Shown here piece by piece: positions 32,386 through 41,692 of a stretch of DNA of 64,000 nt (its first letter is position 1; the number at the start of each line of letters is the position of its first letter). Below the pieces are notes generated by a model. That model was not told the DNA's origin. It ran no database searches and saw only the letters and a program-made list of their open reading frames with translations. The position numbers were made by a program, and so were the translations under genes. The stretch covers positions 1,302,001 through 1,366,000 of the forward strand of contig NZ_CP067019.1 in the NCBI RefSeq assembly GCF_016599715.1, given 5' to 3'. The stretch is from Acinetobacter sp. CS-2 (lineage in GTDB: Bacteria > Pseudomonadota > Gammaproteobacteria > Pseudomonadales > Moraxellaceae).

Positions 32386-33732
32386 ATGTCTTCAAATTTA
32401 AATGCTAAAAAAGCAACAAAAATAAGTCTTTTCAATTTCAGTAGCGCAGCAATGCGGGCCTTCCATATGAGTTGGCTCGCATTTTTTGTCTGTTTCTTTG
32501 CCTGGTTTGCCTGTGCCCCACTCATGCCTGTCATTGCCGGTGAATTTCATCTTACTAAAGATCAAATTGCCAATATTAATATTGCCGCAGTCGCAATTAC
32601 TATTTTAGTTCGTCTGATTGTCGGGCCTTTATGTGATAAGTATGGCCCACGCAAAACCTATACCGCATTACTGATTATCGGCAGTATTCCTGTCTTTGGT
32701 GTGGCCTCTGCCAACAGCTATGAATCTTTCCTTTTCTTCCGCTTATTGATTGGTGCCATTGGTGCCAGCTTCGTGATCACGCAATATCACACCAGTATTA
32801 TGTTCGCTCCGAATGTGGTCGGGACTGCCAATGCTGCATCAGCAGGTTGGGGGAATGCGGGTGGTGGTGCAACTCAAGCCTTGATGCCGTTAATGCTTGC
32901 TGCCTTGGTGATGTTTGGTGTTGAACAGGCGATGGGCTGGAGAATTGCGCTCATTGTTCCAGGTTTGATGATGCTGATTGTCGGTGCAATGTACTGGAAA
33001 TTCACCCAGGACTGTCCACAAGGCAACTTTAAAGAACTTCGTGCACAAGGCATTCAAGTTGGTAGCGATAAAAAAGGCGGCATGGCGATTCTGATGCACG
33101 CTGCACGTAACTACCGGGTCTGGATTTTATTTGGTGCTTATGCTGCGTGTTTCGGTATTGAAATCTTCATTCATAACATTGTGGCGATGTACTACGTTGA
33201 ACACTTTAGCTTTGGCCTCAAAGAAGCAGGACTGGCAGCAGGGATCTTCGGTTTACTGGCGCTGTTTGCCCGTGCTTTAGGTGGCATTGTCTCGGACAAA
33301 GTCGCAATTAAAAAAGGCCTGGATGGTCGTACCAAAGTGCTGTTCGGCATGATCTTGATGGAAGGCCTGTTCCTGATCTTGTTCTCTCAAATGAATACCG
33401 CAGTTCTCGCAATTCTGGTCATGACAGTTTTTGCACTGTTTACCCACATGGCCTGTGGTGCCACCTATGCCTTGGTGCCTTTCATTGACCGTGATGCTTT
33501 GGGTGGTGTTGCTGGCATCATTGGCGCAGGCGGTAACGTCGGTGCAGTGGCAGCAGGTTTCTTACTGAAAGGCATGCTGGATATTCAAACCTGCCTGATG
33601 GCTCTAGGTGGACTGGTGGTGATTGCAGCAAGCTTTGTACTGATGATTCGCTTCTCGGTTGAGCATAAACAGAAAGAACAAAAACTGTTTGAAGATGCAG
33701 TGCTTGAACGCAACAACATGGCGCAAGGTTAA
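32386..33732 (+). CDS. narK: Nitrate/nitrite transporter, MFS NarK/NasA family
   Basis: A 448-residue inner-membrane protein with about 12 hydrophobic segments and an AGGAAGGAGAG ribosome site. The NNP-family signature near helix 5 is visible ('SAGWGNAGGGATQALMP', residues about 151-167), and its counterpart occurs in the second half ('VAGIIGAGGNVGAVAAGF', residues about 372-389), together with 'RLIVGPLCDKYGPR' between helices 2 and 3. It imports nitrate for assimilation. It is the first gene of the operon transporter-nirB-nirD/FAD-nasA, behind the sigma-54 promoter and ANTAR leader. Confidence 0.9.
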   Translation: MSSNLNAKKATKISLFNFSSAAMRAFHMSWLAFFVCFFAWFACAPLMPVIAGEFHLTKDQIANINIAAVAITILVRLIVGPLCDKYGPRKTYTALLIIGSIPVFGVASANSYESFLFFRLLIGAIGASFVITQYHTSIMFAPNVVGTANAASAGWGNAGGGATQALMPLMLAALVMFGVEQAMGWRIALIVPGLMMLIVGAMYWKFTQDCPQGNFKELRAQGIQVGSDKKGGMAILMHAARNYRVWILFGAYAACFGIEIFIHNIVAMYYVEHFSFGLKEAGLAAGIFGLLALFARALGGIVSDKVAIKKGLDGRTKVLFGMILMEGLFLILFSQMNTAVLAILVMTVFALFTHMACGATYALVPFIDRDALGGVAGIIGAGGNVGAVAAGFLLKGMLDIQTCLMALGGLVVIAASFVLMIRFSVEHKQKEQKLFEDAVLERNNMAQG

Positions 33733-33756
33733 GCAAAGGGATTAAGGAGAATTGAT

Positions 33757-36303
33757 ATGAAATTAGTCATGATTGGTCACGGTATGGTAGGGCACAAGTT
33801 CATTGAATCGGTTCTTGAACATGCAGGTGACGAGGTTGAAATCACGATTCTGGCAGAAGAACCACGTTTAGCTTATGACCGTGTGCATTTAACCGAATAT
33901 TTCACTGGTAAATCAGCCAAAGACTTAACTTTATGTCGTGCGGATTTTGCCGATGCCTATGGTATTGATCTGCGTTTAAGCACCAAAGCTATTGCAATAG
34001 ATACTCTGAATAAAACCGTTACCACCAATCATGGCGAAGTCATTGCATATGACAAACTGGTGCTGGCAACTGGTTCATATGCTTTTGTTCCTCCTATTCC
34101 AGGGAATGAGCGTGAAAACTGCTTTGTTTACCGTACTATTGAAGACCTAGATGCCATTCGTGCCACGAGTTTAAATGCCAAAACCGGCGTGGTGATTGGT
34201 GGTGGTTTACTCGGTTTGGAAGCTGCGAAAGCCTTGCGTGATCTGGATCTTGAAACCCATGTGGTCGAATTTGCACCCCGTTTAATGGCGGTACAAATTG
34301 ATGATTTAGGCGGTAAGGTTTTACGTGCAAAAATCGAAAATCTGGGTGTGAAAGTTCATACCCAAAAAGCTACACAATGCATCGAAGCCGGTGAAAATAC
34401 CACGCATGTGATGAAGTTTGGCGATGGTTCTGAACTTGAAACCGATATCGTTTTATTCTCTGCGGGGATTCGCCCACGTGATGAATTGGCGCATCAAAGC
34501 GGCTTGGCGCTGGGTGAGCGTGGCGGTATTGTCATCAATGATTATTGCCAGACTTCTGATGCTGACATTTACGCGATTGGTGAATGTGCACTGTGGCAAA
34601 ACAAAATTTATGGTCTGGTGGCTCCGGGCTATGACATGGCACGTATTGCAGCCAAACATGTCATGGATCAGGCTTGCAATTCATTTACCGGCGCAGACAT
34701 GAGCACCAAGCTCAAACTGATGGGGGTAGATGTGGCATCGGTGGGTGATGCGCATGCCATGACGCCAAATGCCTTAAGTTATTTCTATGCAGATGAAGAT
34801 GCCATGATTTATAAAAAAATCGTGGTGAATGCGGAAAAAACCAAGCTACTCGGTGCTGTTCTGGTGGGCTGTGCCAAAGAATATAACGACCTGCTGCAAA
34901 TGATGCTGAATGGATTGGAAATTCCAGAAAATCCGGAAAGCCTGATCATGCCGGGTTATATACAATCCTCAGCGAAAACAGGCGGCAGCGGTGTCGATTT
35001 ACTGCCAGACAGCGCAACCATCTGTTCATGTAATAACGTCTCTAAAGCCGATATTTGCAGTGCTATCGCTGATGGTTCAACCTCGCTGGGTGCCTTGAAA
35101 AAATGTACTAAAGCGGCAACGGCTTGTGGCGGATGTGCACCTTTAGTCACTCAAGTATTGAAATCTGAATTGCAACGTCAAGGGGTGACTGTAAACAATC
35201 ACCTTTGCGAACACTTTGCCTATTCACGCCAGGAGCTGTATCACCTGGTGCGGGTCAATGAAATCAAAACCTTTGATGATTTGATCGGACAACATGGTCA
35301 CGGTCTAGGTTGTGATATCTGTAAACCGACTGCGGCAAATATTCTCGCATCTTGCTGGAATGACTTTGTGCTCAAACCAAGTCATGCAGGATTACAAGAC
35401 AGTAATGACTATTATCTGGGTAATGTTCAAAAAGATGGCTCTTACTCGGTTGTACCGCGAATGGCTGGAGGTGAAGTCACTCCAGAGGGCCTGATTGCAA
35501 TCGGTCAAATTGCCAAAGAATACGGTTTATATACTAAACTCACCGGTGGACAACGGGTCGACATGTTTGGTGCACAAGTGCATCAGCTGCCTGAAATCTG
35601 GGAGAAACTGATCAATGCCGGTTTTGAGTCAGGACATGCTTACGGTAAATCATTGCGTACCGTGAAATCTTGCGTCGGCAGTACCTGGTGCCGTTATGGG
35701 GTGGATGACTCAGTCGGTTTGGCCATCTTCCTGGAAAACCGTTACAAAGGTCTGCGTTCACCACACAAACTGAAAATGGCGGTGTCGGGCTGTACCCGTG
35801 AATGTGCCGAAGCACAAAGTAAAGATGTTGGGGTGATTGCTACAGAAAAAGGCTGGAACCTGTATGTCTGCGGTAATGGCGGCATGAAACCACGCCACGC
35901 GGAATTGCTGGCATCGGATCTGGATACGCAAACTCTAATCCGTTATATCGACCGCTTCTTTATGTTCTATATCCAAACTGCAGACCGTTTGCAACGTACT
36001 TCGGTATGGCGTGACAACCTGGAAGGCGGTCTAGATTATTTAAAAGATGTGGTGGTAAATGACTCACTGGGTCTGGCTGCTGAACTGGAACGCCGTATGA
36101 ACCATGTGGTCGGCACCTATCAAGATGAATGGCGTACCGCGGTGGAAGATCCGGAAGTCCGTAAACGCTTCGTAACCTTTATCAATGCAAAAGTTGAACA
36201 ACAAAATGATCCACACATTCAATTCGCCGAGGTGCGCGGGCAAATCCGTCCAAAAACCGAGGCTGAACGTGATGTGATGCGTATTCCTGTTGTTGAAGCT
36301 TAA
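33757..36303 (+). CDS. nirB: Nitrite reductase (NADH), large subunit
   Basis: An 848-residue enzyme. Residues 1-~400 form an FAD/NAD(P)H reductase module (GHGMVG near the N-terminus, 'VVIGGGLLGLEAAKALRDL' for NAD). A BFD-like [2Fe-2S] domain with CSCNNVS and CGGC occupies about 420-480. The sulfite/nitrite reductase half follows, with siroheme/[4Fe-4S] cysteines in CVGSTWC and CTREC at about 645-690. It reduces nitrite to ammonium with six electrons from NADH. The electron partner NirD is the N-terminal domain of the next gene. It follows the transporter after 24 bases. Confidence 0.95.
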   Translation: MKLVMIGHGMVGHKFIESVLEHAGDEVEITILAEEPRLAYDRVHLTEYFTGKSAKDLTLCRADFADAYGIDLRLSTKAIAIDTLNKTVTTNHGEVIAYDKLVLATGSYAFVPPIPGNERENCFVYRTIEDLDAIRATSLNAKTGVVIGGGLLGLEAAKALRDLDLETHVVEFAPRLMAVQIDDLGGKVLRAKIENLGVKVHTQKATQCIEAGENTTHVMKFGDGSELETDIVLFSAGIRPRDELAHQSGLALGERGGIVINDYCQTSDADIYAIGECALWQNKIYGLVAPGYDMARIAAKHVMDQACNSFTGADMSTKLKLMGVDVASVGDAHAMTPNALSYFYADEDAMIYKKIVVNAEKTKLLGAVLVGCAKEYNDLLQMMLNGLEIPENPESLIMPGYIQSSAKTGGSGVDLLPDSATICSCNNVSKADICSAIADGSTSLGALKKCTKAATACGGCAPLVTQVLKSELQRQGVTVNNHLCEHFAYSRQELYHLVRVNEIKTFDDLIGQHGHGLGCDICKPTAANILASCWNDFVLKPSHAGLQDSNDYYLGNVQKDGSYSVVPRMAGGEVTPEGLIAIGQIAKEYGLYTKLTGGQRVDMFGAQVHQLPEIWEKLINAGFESGHAYGKSLRTVKSCVGSTWCRYGVDDSVGLAIFLENRYKGLRSPHKLKMAVSGCTRECAEAQSKDVGVIATEKGWNLYVCGNGGMKPRHAELLASDLDTQTLIRYIDRFFMFYIQTADRLQRTSVWRDNLEGGLDYLKDVVVNDSLGLAAELERRMNHVVGTYQDEWRTAVEDPEVRKRFVTFINAKVEQQNDPHIQFAEVRGQIRPKTEAERDVMRIPVVEA

Positions 36304-36320
36304 AAGAATAAAGGAGAAAG

Positions 36321-37958
36321 ATGATGACAATTTTAAAAGAAATGAATAAAACCAATGAGCTGGAATGGCTGGAAATTTGTGCACTGGATGACATTACCCC
36401 GAATACCGGTGTAGGTGCATTAATTGAAAATCAGCAAATTGCCATTTTCCGTGTCGGTAATGAAAAACGCGTCTATGCCTTGAGCAATCAAGATCCGTTT
36501 AGTCAGGCTTTTGTCATGTCGCGCGGCATCATTGGCGATTTGCAGGGTGAGCGTGTAGTGGCATCTCCCATCTACAAGCAGCATTTCAGTCTGGCCACCG
36601 GACGTTGTCTGGAAGATAAAGATCAAAAGTTACTGGTTTTCCCAAGCAAGATTGAAAATGGCAAGGTCTGGATCAGTCCTACACCGCAAAAAACCTATAT
36701 CACCAATAACGGCACTTCCCAAGAAAAGATGAAACTGGTGTTGGTAGGTAATGGTCTGGCGGGTATGCGCTGTCTGGAAGACTTACTGGATATGGCACCT
36801 GAACGTTATGAAGTGACGGTCATTGGCGAAGAGCCGTGGGGCAACTATAACCGCATCATGCTTTCACCGGTGTTATCTGGCGATAAAACCATTGATGACA
36901 TCATGCTGCATCCACATGCCTGGTATAGCGATAAAAACATTCGCTTTATTGCCGGTGATGCTGCGGTGAAAATTGACCGTCCACGTAAGCAGGTCTATAC
37001 CGAAAAAGGCTTGGTGGTGGATTATGATCGTCTAATTCTGGCAACAGGTTCCAAACCCTTTGTCCCGCCTATTCCAGGTTCGGACTTAAAGGGCGTGATC
37101 AGTTTCCGCGATATCTATGATGTCAATACCATGCTGGATTACTGCAAATCTAAACAGAATGCCGTGGTGATTGGTGGCGGTCTGCTTGGGCTTGAAGCAG
37201 CTTATGGCCTGAAACAACGCGGTATGAATGTGATGGTCTTGCATTTGATGGATCGCATCATGGAACGTCAATTGGATAGTCGTGCAAGCAGCTTGTTAAG
37301 ACAAAGTATTGAAGCCAAGGGCATCAACATCATGACTCAAGCCAATACCGAACAACTGATTGGCGAAGATGGTCATGTCACTCAAATCAAGCTGAAAGAT
37401 GGCATGGTGCTGGATGCTGATCTGGTGGTTTTCGCCGTGGGGATTCGTCCTAATATGGCATTGGCGCAAAGTGCTGGCTTACGTTGTAACCGTGGTGTGA
37501 TGGTGAATGACACTATGCAAACCTTTGACCCAAGTATTTATGCGGTGGGGGAATGTATTGAGCACCGTAATCAAACCTTCGGTCTGGTTGAACCACTTTG
37601 GGGCCAAGCCTTTATTTGTGCCTCACATCTGGCCGAACACGGCAGCCTGACCTTCAAGGCACCAACGGTTCCAACCCAGCTCAAGGTCAGCGGCTGTGAT
37701 GTATTTTCAGCGGGTCGAATTGATTTAGAAAATGGTGAACCCCAGGACGATTACGAAGACATTATTTTGAATGATGAAAAACGTCAGATTTATAAACGCA
37801 TTATTATTCAAAAAGATAAAGTCATTGGTGCAGTGCTGTTTGGTGATACTGAAGATGGTGCCTGGTATGCAGAGCTGATTTCTGATCAAACGCCAATCAG
37901 TAATATTCGTAATAAATTGCTCTTTGGTAAAGATTTTGCATTAAAGAAAGCAGGTTAG
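36321..37958 (+). CDS. NirD fused to an FAD/NAD(P)H-dependent reductase
   Basis: A 545-residue fusion. Residues about 10-122 are the Rieske-fold NirD small subunit of nitrite reductase ('YALSNQDPFSQAFVMSRGII', 'YKQHFSLATGRCLED'), which as usual for NirD lacks the CxH/CxxH cluster ligands. Residues about 135-545 are a complete FAD-linked reductase ('KLVLVGNGLAGMRCLEDLL', 'VVIGGGLLGLEAAYGLKQ', 'AVGECIEHRN') paralogous to the NirB N-terminus. The reductase half resembles NasB/NasC electron donors of assimilatory nitrate reductase, and none is encoded elsewhere in the cluster. The protein may therefore serve both nitrite and nitrate reductases. Confidence 0.88.
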   Translation: MMTILKEMNKTNELEWLEICALDDITPNTGVGALIENQQIAIFRVGNEKRVYALSNQDPFSQAFVMSRGIIGDLQGERVVASPIYKQHFSLATGRCLEDKDQKLLVFPSKIENGKVWISPTPQKTYITNNGTSQEKMKLVLVGNGLAGMRCLEDLLDMAPERYEVTVIGEEPWGNYNRIMLSPVLSGDKTIDDIMLHPHAWYSDKNIRFIAGDAAVKIDRPRKQVYTEKGLVVDYDRLILATGSKPFVPPIPGSDLKGVISFRDIYDVNTMLDYCKSKQNAVVIGGGLLGLEAAYGLKQRGMNVMVLHLMDRIMERQLDSRASSLLRQSIEAKGINIMTQANTEQLIGEDGHVTQIKLKDGMVLDADLVVFAVGIRPNMALAQSAGLRCNRGVMVNDTMQTFDPSIYAVGECIEHRNQTFGLVEPLWGQAFICASHLAEHGSLTFKAPTVPTQLKVSGCDVFSAGRIDLENGEPQDDYEDIILNDEKRQIYKRIIIQKDKVIGAVLFGDTEDGAWYAELISDQTPISNIRNKLLFGKDFALKKAG

Positions 37959-38026
37959 TTCATTCAGTAGAGAAAGCTTTATTGTGGATGTATCTCAGCG
38001 GTAAATAAAGCGTATGAATAGGTAGA

Positions 38027-38131
38027 AATCTCCCCTAACCCCCTCTTTGAAAAAGAGGGGAATAGCCTGACAAAAAGCTGATCAAATCAAGAAAAGCTCC
38101 CTCCTTTATTAAAGGAGGGTTGGGGAGGATT
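38027..38131. repeat. MITE-like palindromic repeat between nirD/FAD and nasA
   Basis: About 105 bases with imperfect 14-bp terminal inverted repeats (AATC-TCCCCTAACC left; GGTTGGGGAGGATT right). Each arm holds its own hairpin: CCCCTCTTTGAAAAAGAGGGG (split as CCCCTCTTT and AAAGAGGGG) and CCTCCTTTATTAAAGGAGG (CCTCCTTT/AAAGGAGG). No ORF. Such C/G-skewed paired hairpins are typical of non-autonomous interspersed repeats in this group. It sits inside the nitrate operon and may influence nasA expression. Confidence 0.65.
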
Positions 38132-38164
38132 AAAGATGCTTAGGTAAGGAGCTAAGGAGCGATC

Positions 38165-40945
38165 ATGAAGAGTATTCCCATTATGGAACTGCATAGCTCC
38201 ACAGAAATAAATACCAAAATCACCAATACCACCTGTCCCTATTGTGGGGTAGGTTGTGGTGTCACTGCGACTGTGCAGGACACTGCTTTAGGGCAAAAAG
38301 TGTCGGTTGCAGGGGATGTCAATCATCCATCCAACTACGGGAAACTGTGCATTAAAGGCGGTAATCTCGCCGATACCATTGGCTTGGAAACACGTGTTCT
38401 CCATCCTATGCTTGGTCGTAAGAACCAGCGTGAAAAGACCGATTGGAATACCGCAACAGATTTAATTGCCGAAAAGTTTCAGCAATGTATTGATCAATAT
38501 GGTCGTGACAGTATTGGCTTTTATGTGTCCGGGCAATTGCTGACTGAAGATTATTATGTGGTGAACAAGTTCGTCAAAGGTTACCTCGGTACAGCCAATA
38601 TCGATACCAATTCACGACTCTGTATGTCATCTGCGGTTGCTGCACACAAACGTGCTTTCGGTGAAGATATTGTTCCGGCGAGCTATGAAGATTTTGAACA
38701 TACCGACATGGTGGTGTTGGTCGGTTCCAATACGGCATGGTGTCATCCGGTGTTATATCAACGCGTCATGAAAGCCAAAGAGCAACGTGATCTGTTTGTG
38801 GTGGTGATTGACCCGCGTTTTACCAGTACCTGTGAAGCAGCAGATTTACATTTACCGATTTTACCGGGGCAAGATGTCGCTCTATTTAACGGCTTATTAC
38901 AGTATCTGGCGCAAAATGGCCATGCAGACCCAGATTTTATTGATCAATATACGCAAGGCTTAGAACAAGCTTTAACATACAGTCAAACTGAATCGTCCAT
39001 TGAAGATGTCGCTGTACGTACTGGTATTTCACTGGAAAAACTGCAAGTTTTTTATCAGAAATTTGCCCAAACTGAAAAAGTGATGACCCTGTTTTCCATG
39101 GGGGTGAATCAGTCTTCGCAAGGAGTGAACAAAGCCAACAGCATCACCAACTGCCATTTATTCACGGGAAAAATTGGCAAGCTGGGTGCAGCGCCATTTT
39201 CCATGACTGGACAGCCGAATGCGATGGGCGGACGTGAGGTCGGTGGTTTAGCCAACATGCTGGCGGCCCATCTGGAGCTGGAAAATGAAAACCATCAACA
39301 ACTGGTGCAAAACTTCTGGCAAAGCCCTTATATTGCCAAGCAGGCTGGCTTTAAGGCCGTTGATCTATTCCATGCGGTAGAAAGTGGCAAAATTAAAGCC
39401 ATCTGGATTATGGCGACCAATCCTGTGGTGAGCTTACCCGATGCCGATCAGGTAAAACGTGCTTTAGACAAGTGTGAATTTGTGGTGGTGTCCGACATTT
39501 GCCAAGACACAGACACCACACAATATGCCGATGTGCTGTTACCGGCTTTAGGCTGGGGTGAAAAAGATGGGACCGTCACCAATTCTGAACGCCGTATTTC
39601 CAGACAGCGCGCATTTTTAGAAGAGCCAGAACAGGCTAAAGCTGACTGGTGGGCGATCAGTCAGGTCGCTAAAAAAATGGGCTTTGATGGTTTTGAGTTT
39701 AACAATAGTCATGACATTTTTCTGGAACATGCACGACTCTCGGCTGAGCAGAATTCAGAGCCAGATCTGCGCGCTGATACGCCAAATTTCCGTTATTTCA
39801 ATTTAAAGGCTTTAAGCGATTTAAATAAAACCGAATATGATGAACTGCAACCGGTGCAGTGGCCAGTTTGGTCTGCACAGCAACAAGACGGTGCTGTGGC
39901 ACGCATGTATGGCAAAGGGCAATTTAGCCATGTCGATGGCAAAGCTAAATTTATTGCCATTAACGCGGTAGATCCGGTTAATCAAGTGTGTAGCGAATTT
40001 CCGTTGGTTTTAAATACCGGGCGGATTCGTGACCAATGGCACACCATGAGCCGTACCGGTTTATCTGCCAATTTAAGTACCCATCGTGCAGAGCCGTTTT
40101 GTGAAATCCATCCGCATGATGCTTTGAAATACGGGATCAAAGATGGTGAATTGGTAGAAGTCAAATCAAAATGGGGTAACTGCGTATTACGGGCGACGGT
40201 CAGTGATGATATTCGTCGTGGACAGGTATTTGCACCGATCCACTGGAATGACCAGGTCGCGTCCGATGCGCGTATTGGCAAAGTGGTCAATCCGGTGGTC
40301 GATCCAATTTCCGGTGAGCCTGAATTTAAACATACCCCCGTAATCATCCATCCATTTTATAGTCAGTGGCAGGGCGTATTTTACGTGCGTCAGGGCTTTG
40401 AAAAAATCGTGCAATCCTCCATTGAAAATACGGTGTGGTGGACGAAAATTACCACGGTTAAAGCTGTGCGCTATGAACTGGCAGACCGTAAAAAATTTAC
40501 CCAGACCACTGAACATTTGAAAGAGCTGTTACCGTTTCAGGATGAAAGTTTTGAATGGTTGAACATTGAAGATCAGACCGCTCATATCAGTCACAGCGTG
40601 ATATTGAAAGATGGTCATTTGATTGCCAGTTTGTATATTGCCCCTAAAGCTTTACTTCCAGATCGGGACTGGGTCGCAAGCCTGTTTAAACGTGAACGTC
40701 TAAGTGCCATGCACCGTAAAGCTTTACTGGCTGGACAAGCCATGTCGATGGCCAACAATGAAGGTCCGTTGGTTTGTAGCTGTTTTAAAGTGGGTAAAAA
40801 CCGCATTATCGAAACCATTAAAACCCAAAATATCACCGATGAAAAACAGGTCACTGCATGTTTAAAAGCAGGCGGTAACTGCGGTTCATGTCTGCCTGAA
40901 ATTCGTGGCTTGATCAAGGCTTGTCAAATGGAGGCGGTGGAATGA
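38165..40945 (+). CDS. nasA: Assimilatory nitrate reductase catalytic subunit
   Basis: A 926-residue molybdenum enzyme. The N-terminal [4Fe-4S] site is C24, C27, C31 and C62 (CPYCGVGC ... KLC). The Mo-coordinating cysteine lies in SRLCMSS at about residue 150, and the MGD-binding domains continue to about 780. A C-terminal BFD-like [2Fe-2S] domain (CSCFKV ... CGSC, about 868-920) matches the NasA type that takes electrons from an FAD reductase or ferredoxin. There is no Tat signal, so it is cytoplasmic. It reduces nitrate to nitrite for NirB/NirD. It needs the Moco genes encoded directly downstream. Confidence 0.95.
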   Translation: MKSIPIMELHSSTEINTKITNTTCPYCGVGCGVTATVQDTALGQKVSVAGDVNHPSNYGKLCIKGGNLADTIGLETRVLHPMLGRKNQREKTDWNTATDLIAEKFQQCIDQYGRDSIGFYVSGQLLTEDYYVVNKFVKGYLGTANIDTNSRLCMSSAVAAHKRAFGEDIVPASYEDFEHTDMVVLVGSNTAWCHPVLYQRVMKAKEQRDLFVVVIDPRFTSTCEAADLHLPILPGQDVALFNGLLQYLAQNGHADPDFIDQYTQGLEQALTYSQTESSIEDVAVRTGISLEKLQVFYQKFAQTEKVMTLFSMGVNQSSQGVNKANSITNCHLFTGKIGKLGAAPFSMTGQPNAMGGREVGGLANMLAAHLELENENHQQLVQNFWQSPYIAKQAGFKAVDLFHAVESGKIKAIWIMATNPVVSLPDADQVKRALDKCEFVVVSDICQDTDTTQYADVLLPALGWGEKDGTVTNSERRISRQRAFLEEPEQAKADWWAISQVAKKMGFDGFEFNNSHDIFLEHARLSAEQNSEPDLRADTPNFRYFNLKALSDLNKTEYDELQPVQWPVWSAQQQDGAVARMYGKGQFSHVDGKAKFIAINAVDPVNQVCSEFPLVLNTGRIRDQWHTMSRTGLSANLSTHRAEPFCEIHPHDALKYGIKDGELVEVKSKWGNCVLRATVSDDIRRGQVFAPIHWNDQVASDARIGKVVNPVVDPISGEPEFKHTPVIIHPFYSQWQGVFYVRQGFEKIVQSSIENTVWWTKITTVKAVRYELADRKKFTQTTEHLKELLPFQDESFEWLNIEDQTAHISHSVILKDGHLIASLYIAPKALLPDRDWVASLFKRERLSAMHRKALLAGQAMSMANNEGPLVCSCFKVGKNRIIETIKTQNITDEKQVTACLKAGGNCGSCLPEIRGLIKACQMEAVE

Positions 40946-41568
40946 GAAAGAAATTGAAACTTTCGGTATATCCGCGCACCGATCTGGTGATTTTAGCCGG
41001 TGGGCAGGCAAAACGGATGAATGGCATCAATAAACTATTACAGCAATTTGATGATCAAATTCAACTCATCAAAATACATCAACAGCTGAAATCCAGTGTT
41101 CAACAGATATGGATCAACAGCCATCGTGATTATTCAATTTATCAAAAAATCATTCCCAGCATTCATTGTTATCAGGATGATGAAAGCGGATTTTTAGGTC
41201 CGCTGATGGGAATGAAAAGTGCCTGGACCCATGTACAGGCCGACTATGTGCTGTTCATCCCCTGTGACGTCACCTTTATTCCTGCAAGAGTCGTTCTTAA
41301 GCTGCATCAGGCTTTGAATAAAAATGCTCTGGCCGAAGTGGCGTATGTAGAAATCAATGGTACAGCCCTGTATCCCTTCTGTCTGGTCAAGCGTAGCAGC
41401 TTACGTACCCTAATTACGCACCTTGAGCAAAAACAGCGCAGTTTAAGACAGTGTTTTTCAGATTTGCACGCTCAAGTGGCACGGTTTGAAAATCATGCCC
41501 TGTTTTTTCACAGTATTAACTCGCTGGATGAGCTTCAGCAGTATCAACAACTTAAATTTTTGCACTAA
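40942..41568 (+). CDS. mobA: Molybdenum cofactor guanylyltransferase MobA
   Basis: A 208-residue nucleotidyltransferase. The signature 'LAGGQAKRMNGINKLLQ' near the N-terminus is MobA's G-G-x-x-x-R-M-G-x-x-K loop, followed by a 'GPLMGM' turn and 'FIPCDVTFI' metal-binding aspartate. It attaches GMP to molybdopterin, making the MGD used by NasA. ATG 40942 is preferred: GGAGG lies about ten bases upstream and its ATGA overlaps the nasA stop. The coupling links cofactor supply to nitrate reductase synthesis. The G-x-M variation at the loop is within family range. Confidence 0.88.
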   Translation: MRKKLKLSVYPRTDLVILAGGQAKRMNGINKLLQQFDDQIQLIKIHQQLKSSVQQIWINSHRDYSIYQKIIPSIHCYQDDESGFLGPLMGMKSAWTHVQADYVLFIPCDVTFIPARVVLKLHQALNKNALAEVAYVEINGTALYPFCLVKRSSLRTLITHLEQKQRSLRQCFSDLHAQVARFENHALFFHSINSLDELQQYQQLKFLH

Positions 41569-41596
41569 ACCTGAAAATTTCTTCTTCAGCACAAAG

Positions 41597-41613
41597 TTGG
41601 AACACTTATTGCA
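41597..41613 (+). promoter_or_regulatory. Sigma-54 promoter upstream of the moa-moe-mod operon
   Basis: TTGGAACACTTATTGCA has GG (41599-41600) and GC (41611-41612) with ten bases between. It differs from the consensus mainly by A for C in the -24 element. Start of transcription is expected near 41624, giving a leader of about 70 bases. Confidence 0.7.
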
Positions 41614-41646
41614 AATCTAATTATAACAAGATGGGGCGATTTAAAT

Positions 41647-41678
41647 CTTGCGCACAATTCTTGTGCGATTACAGCAAG
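41647..41678 (+). promoter_or_regulatory. Leader hairpin upstream of moaA
   Basis: CGCACAA-TTC-TTGTGCG (41651-41667) is a perfect 7-bp hairpin, enclosed by CTTG (41647-41650) and CAAG (41675-41678) with a one-sided bulge. It lies inside the predicted sigma-54 leader, 15 bases before moaA. It could be a repressor site, a translation-control hairpin or a cofactor-sensing element; it lacks the ANTAR hexaloop. Confidence 0.5.
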
Positions 41679-41692
41679 ATGCCTGAAGATGG

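Noticed and set aside
32314-32386. A terminator expected after the ANTAR hairpins
   Set aside because: Short alternative stems exist (for example TATCTG-CATGA-CAGATA) but none is followed by a T-run, so I do not call an intrinsic terminator.
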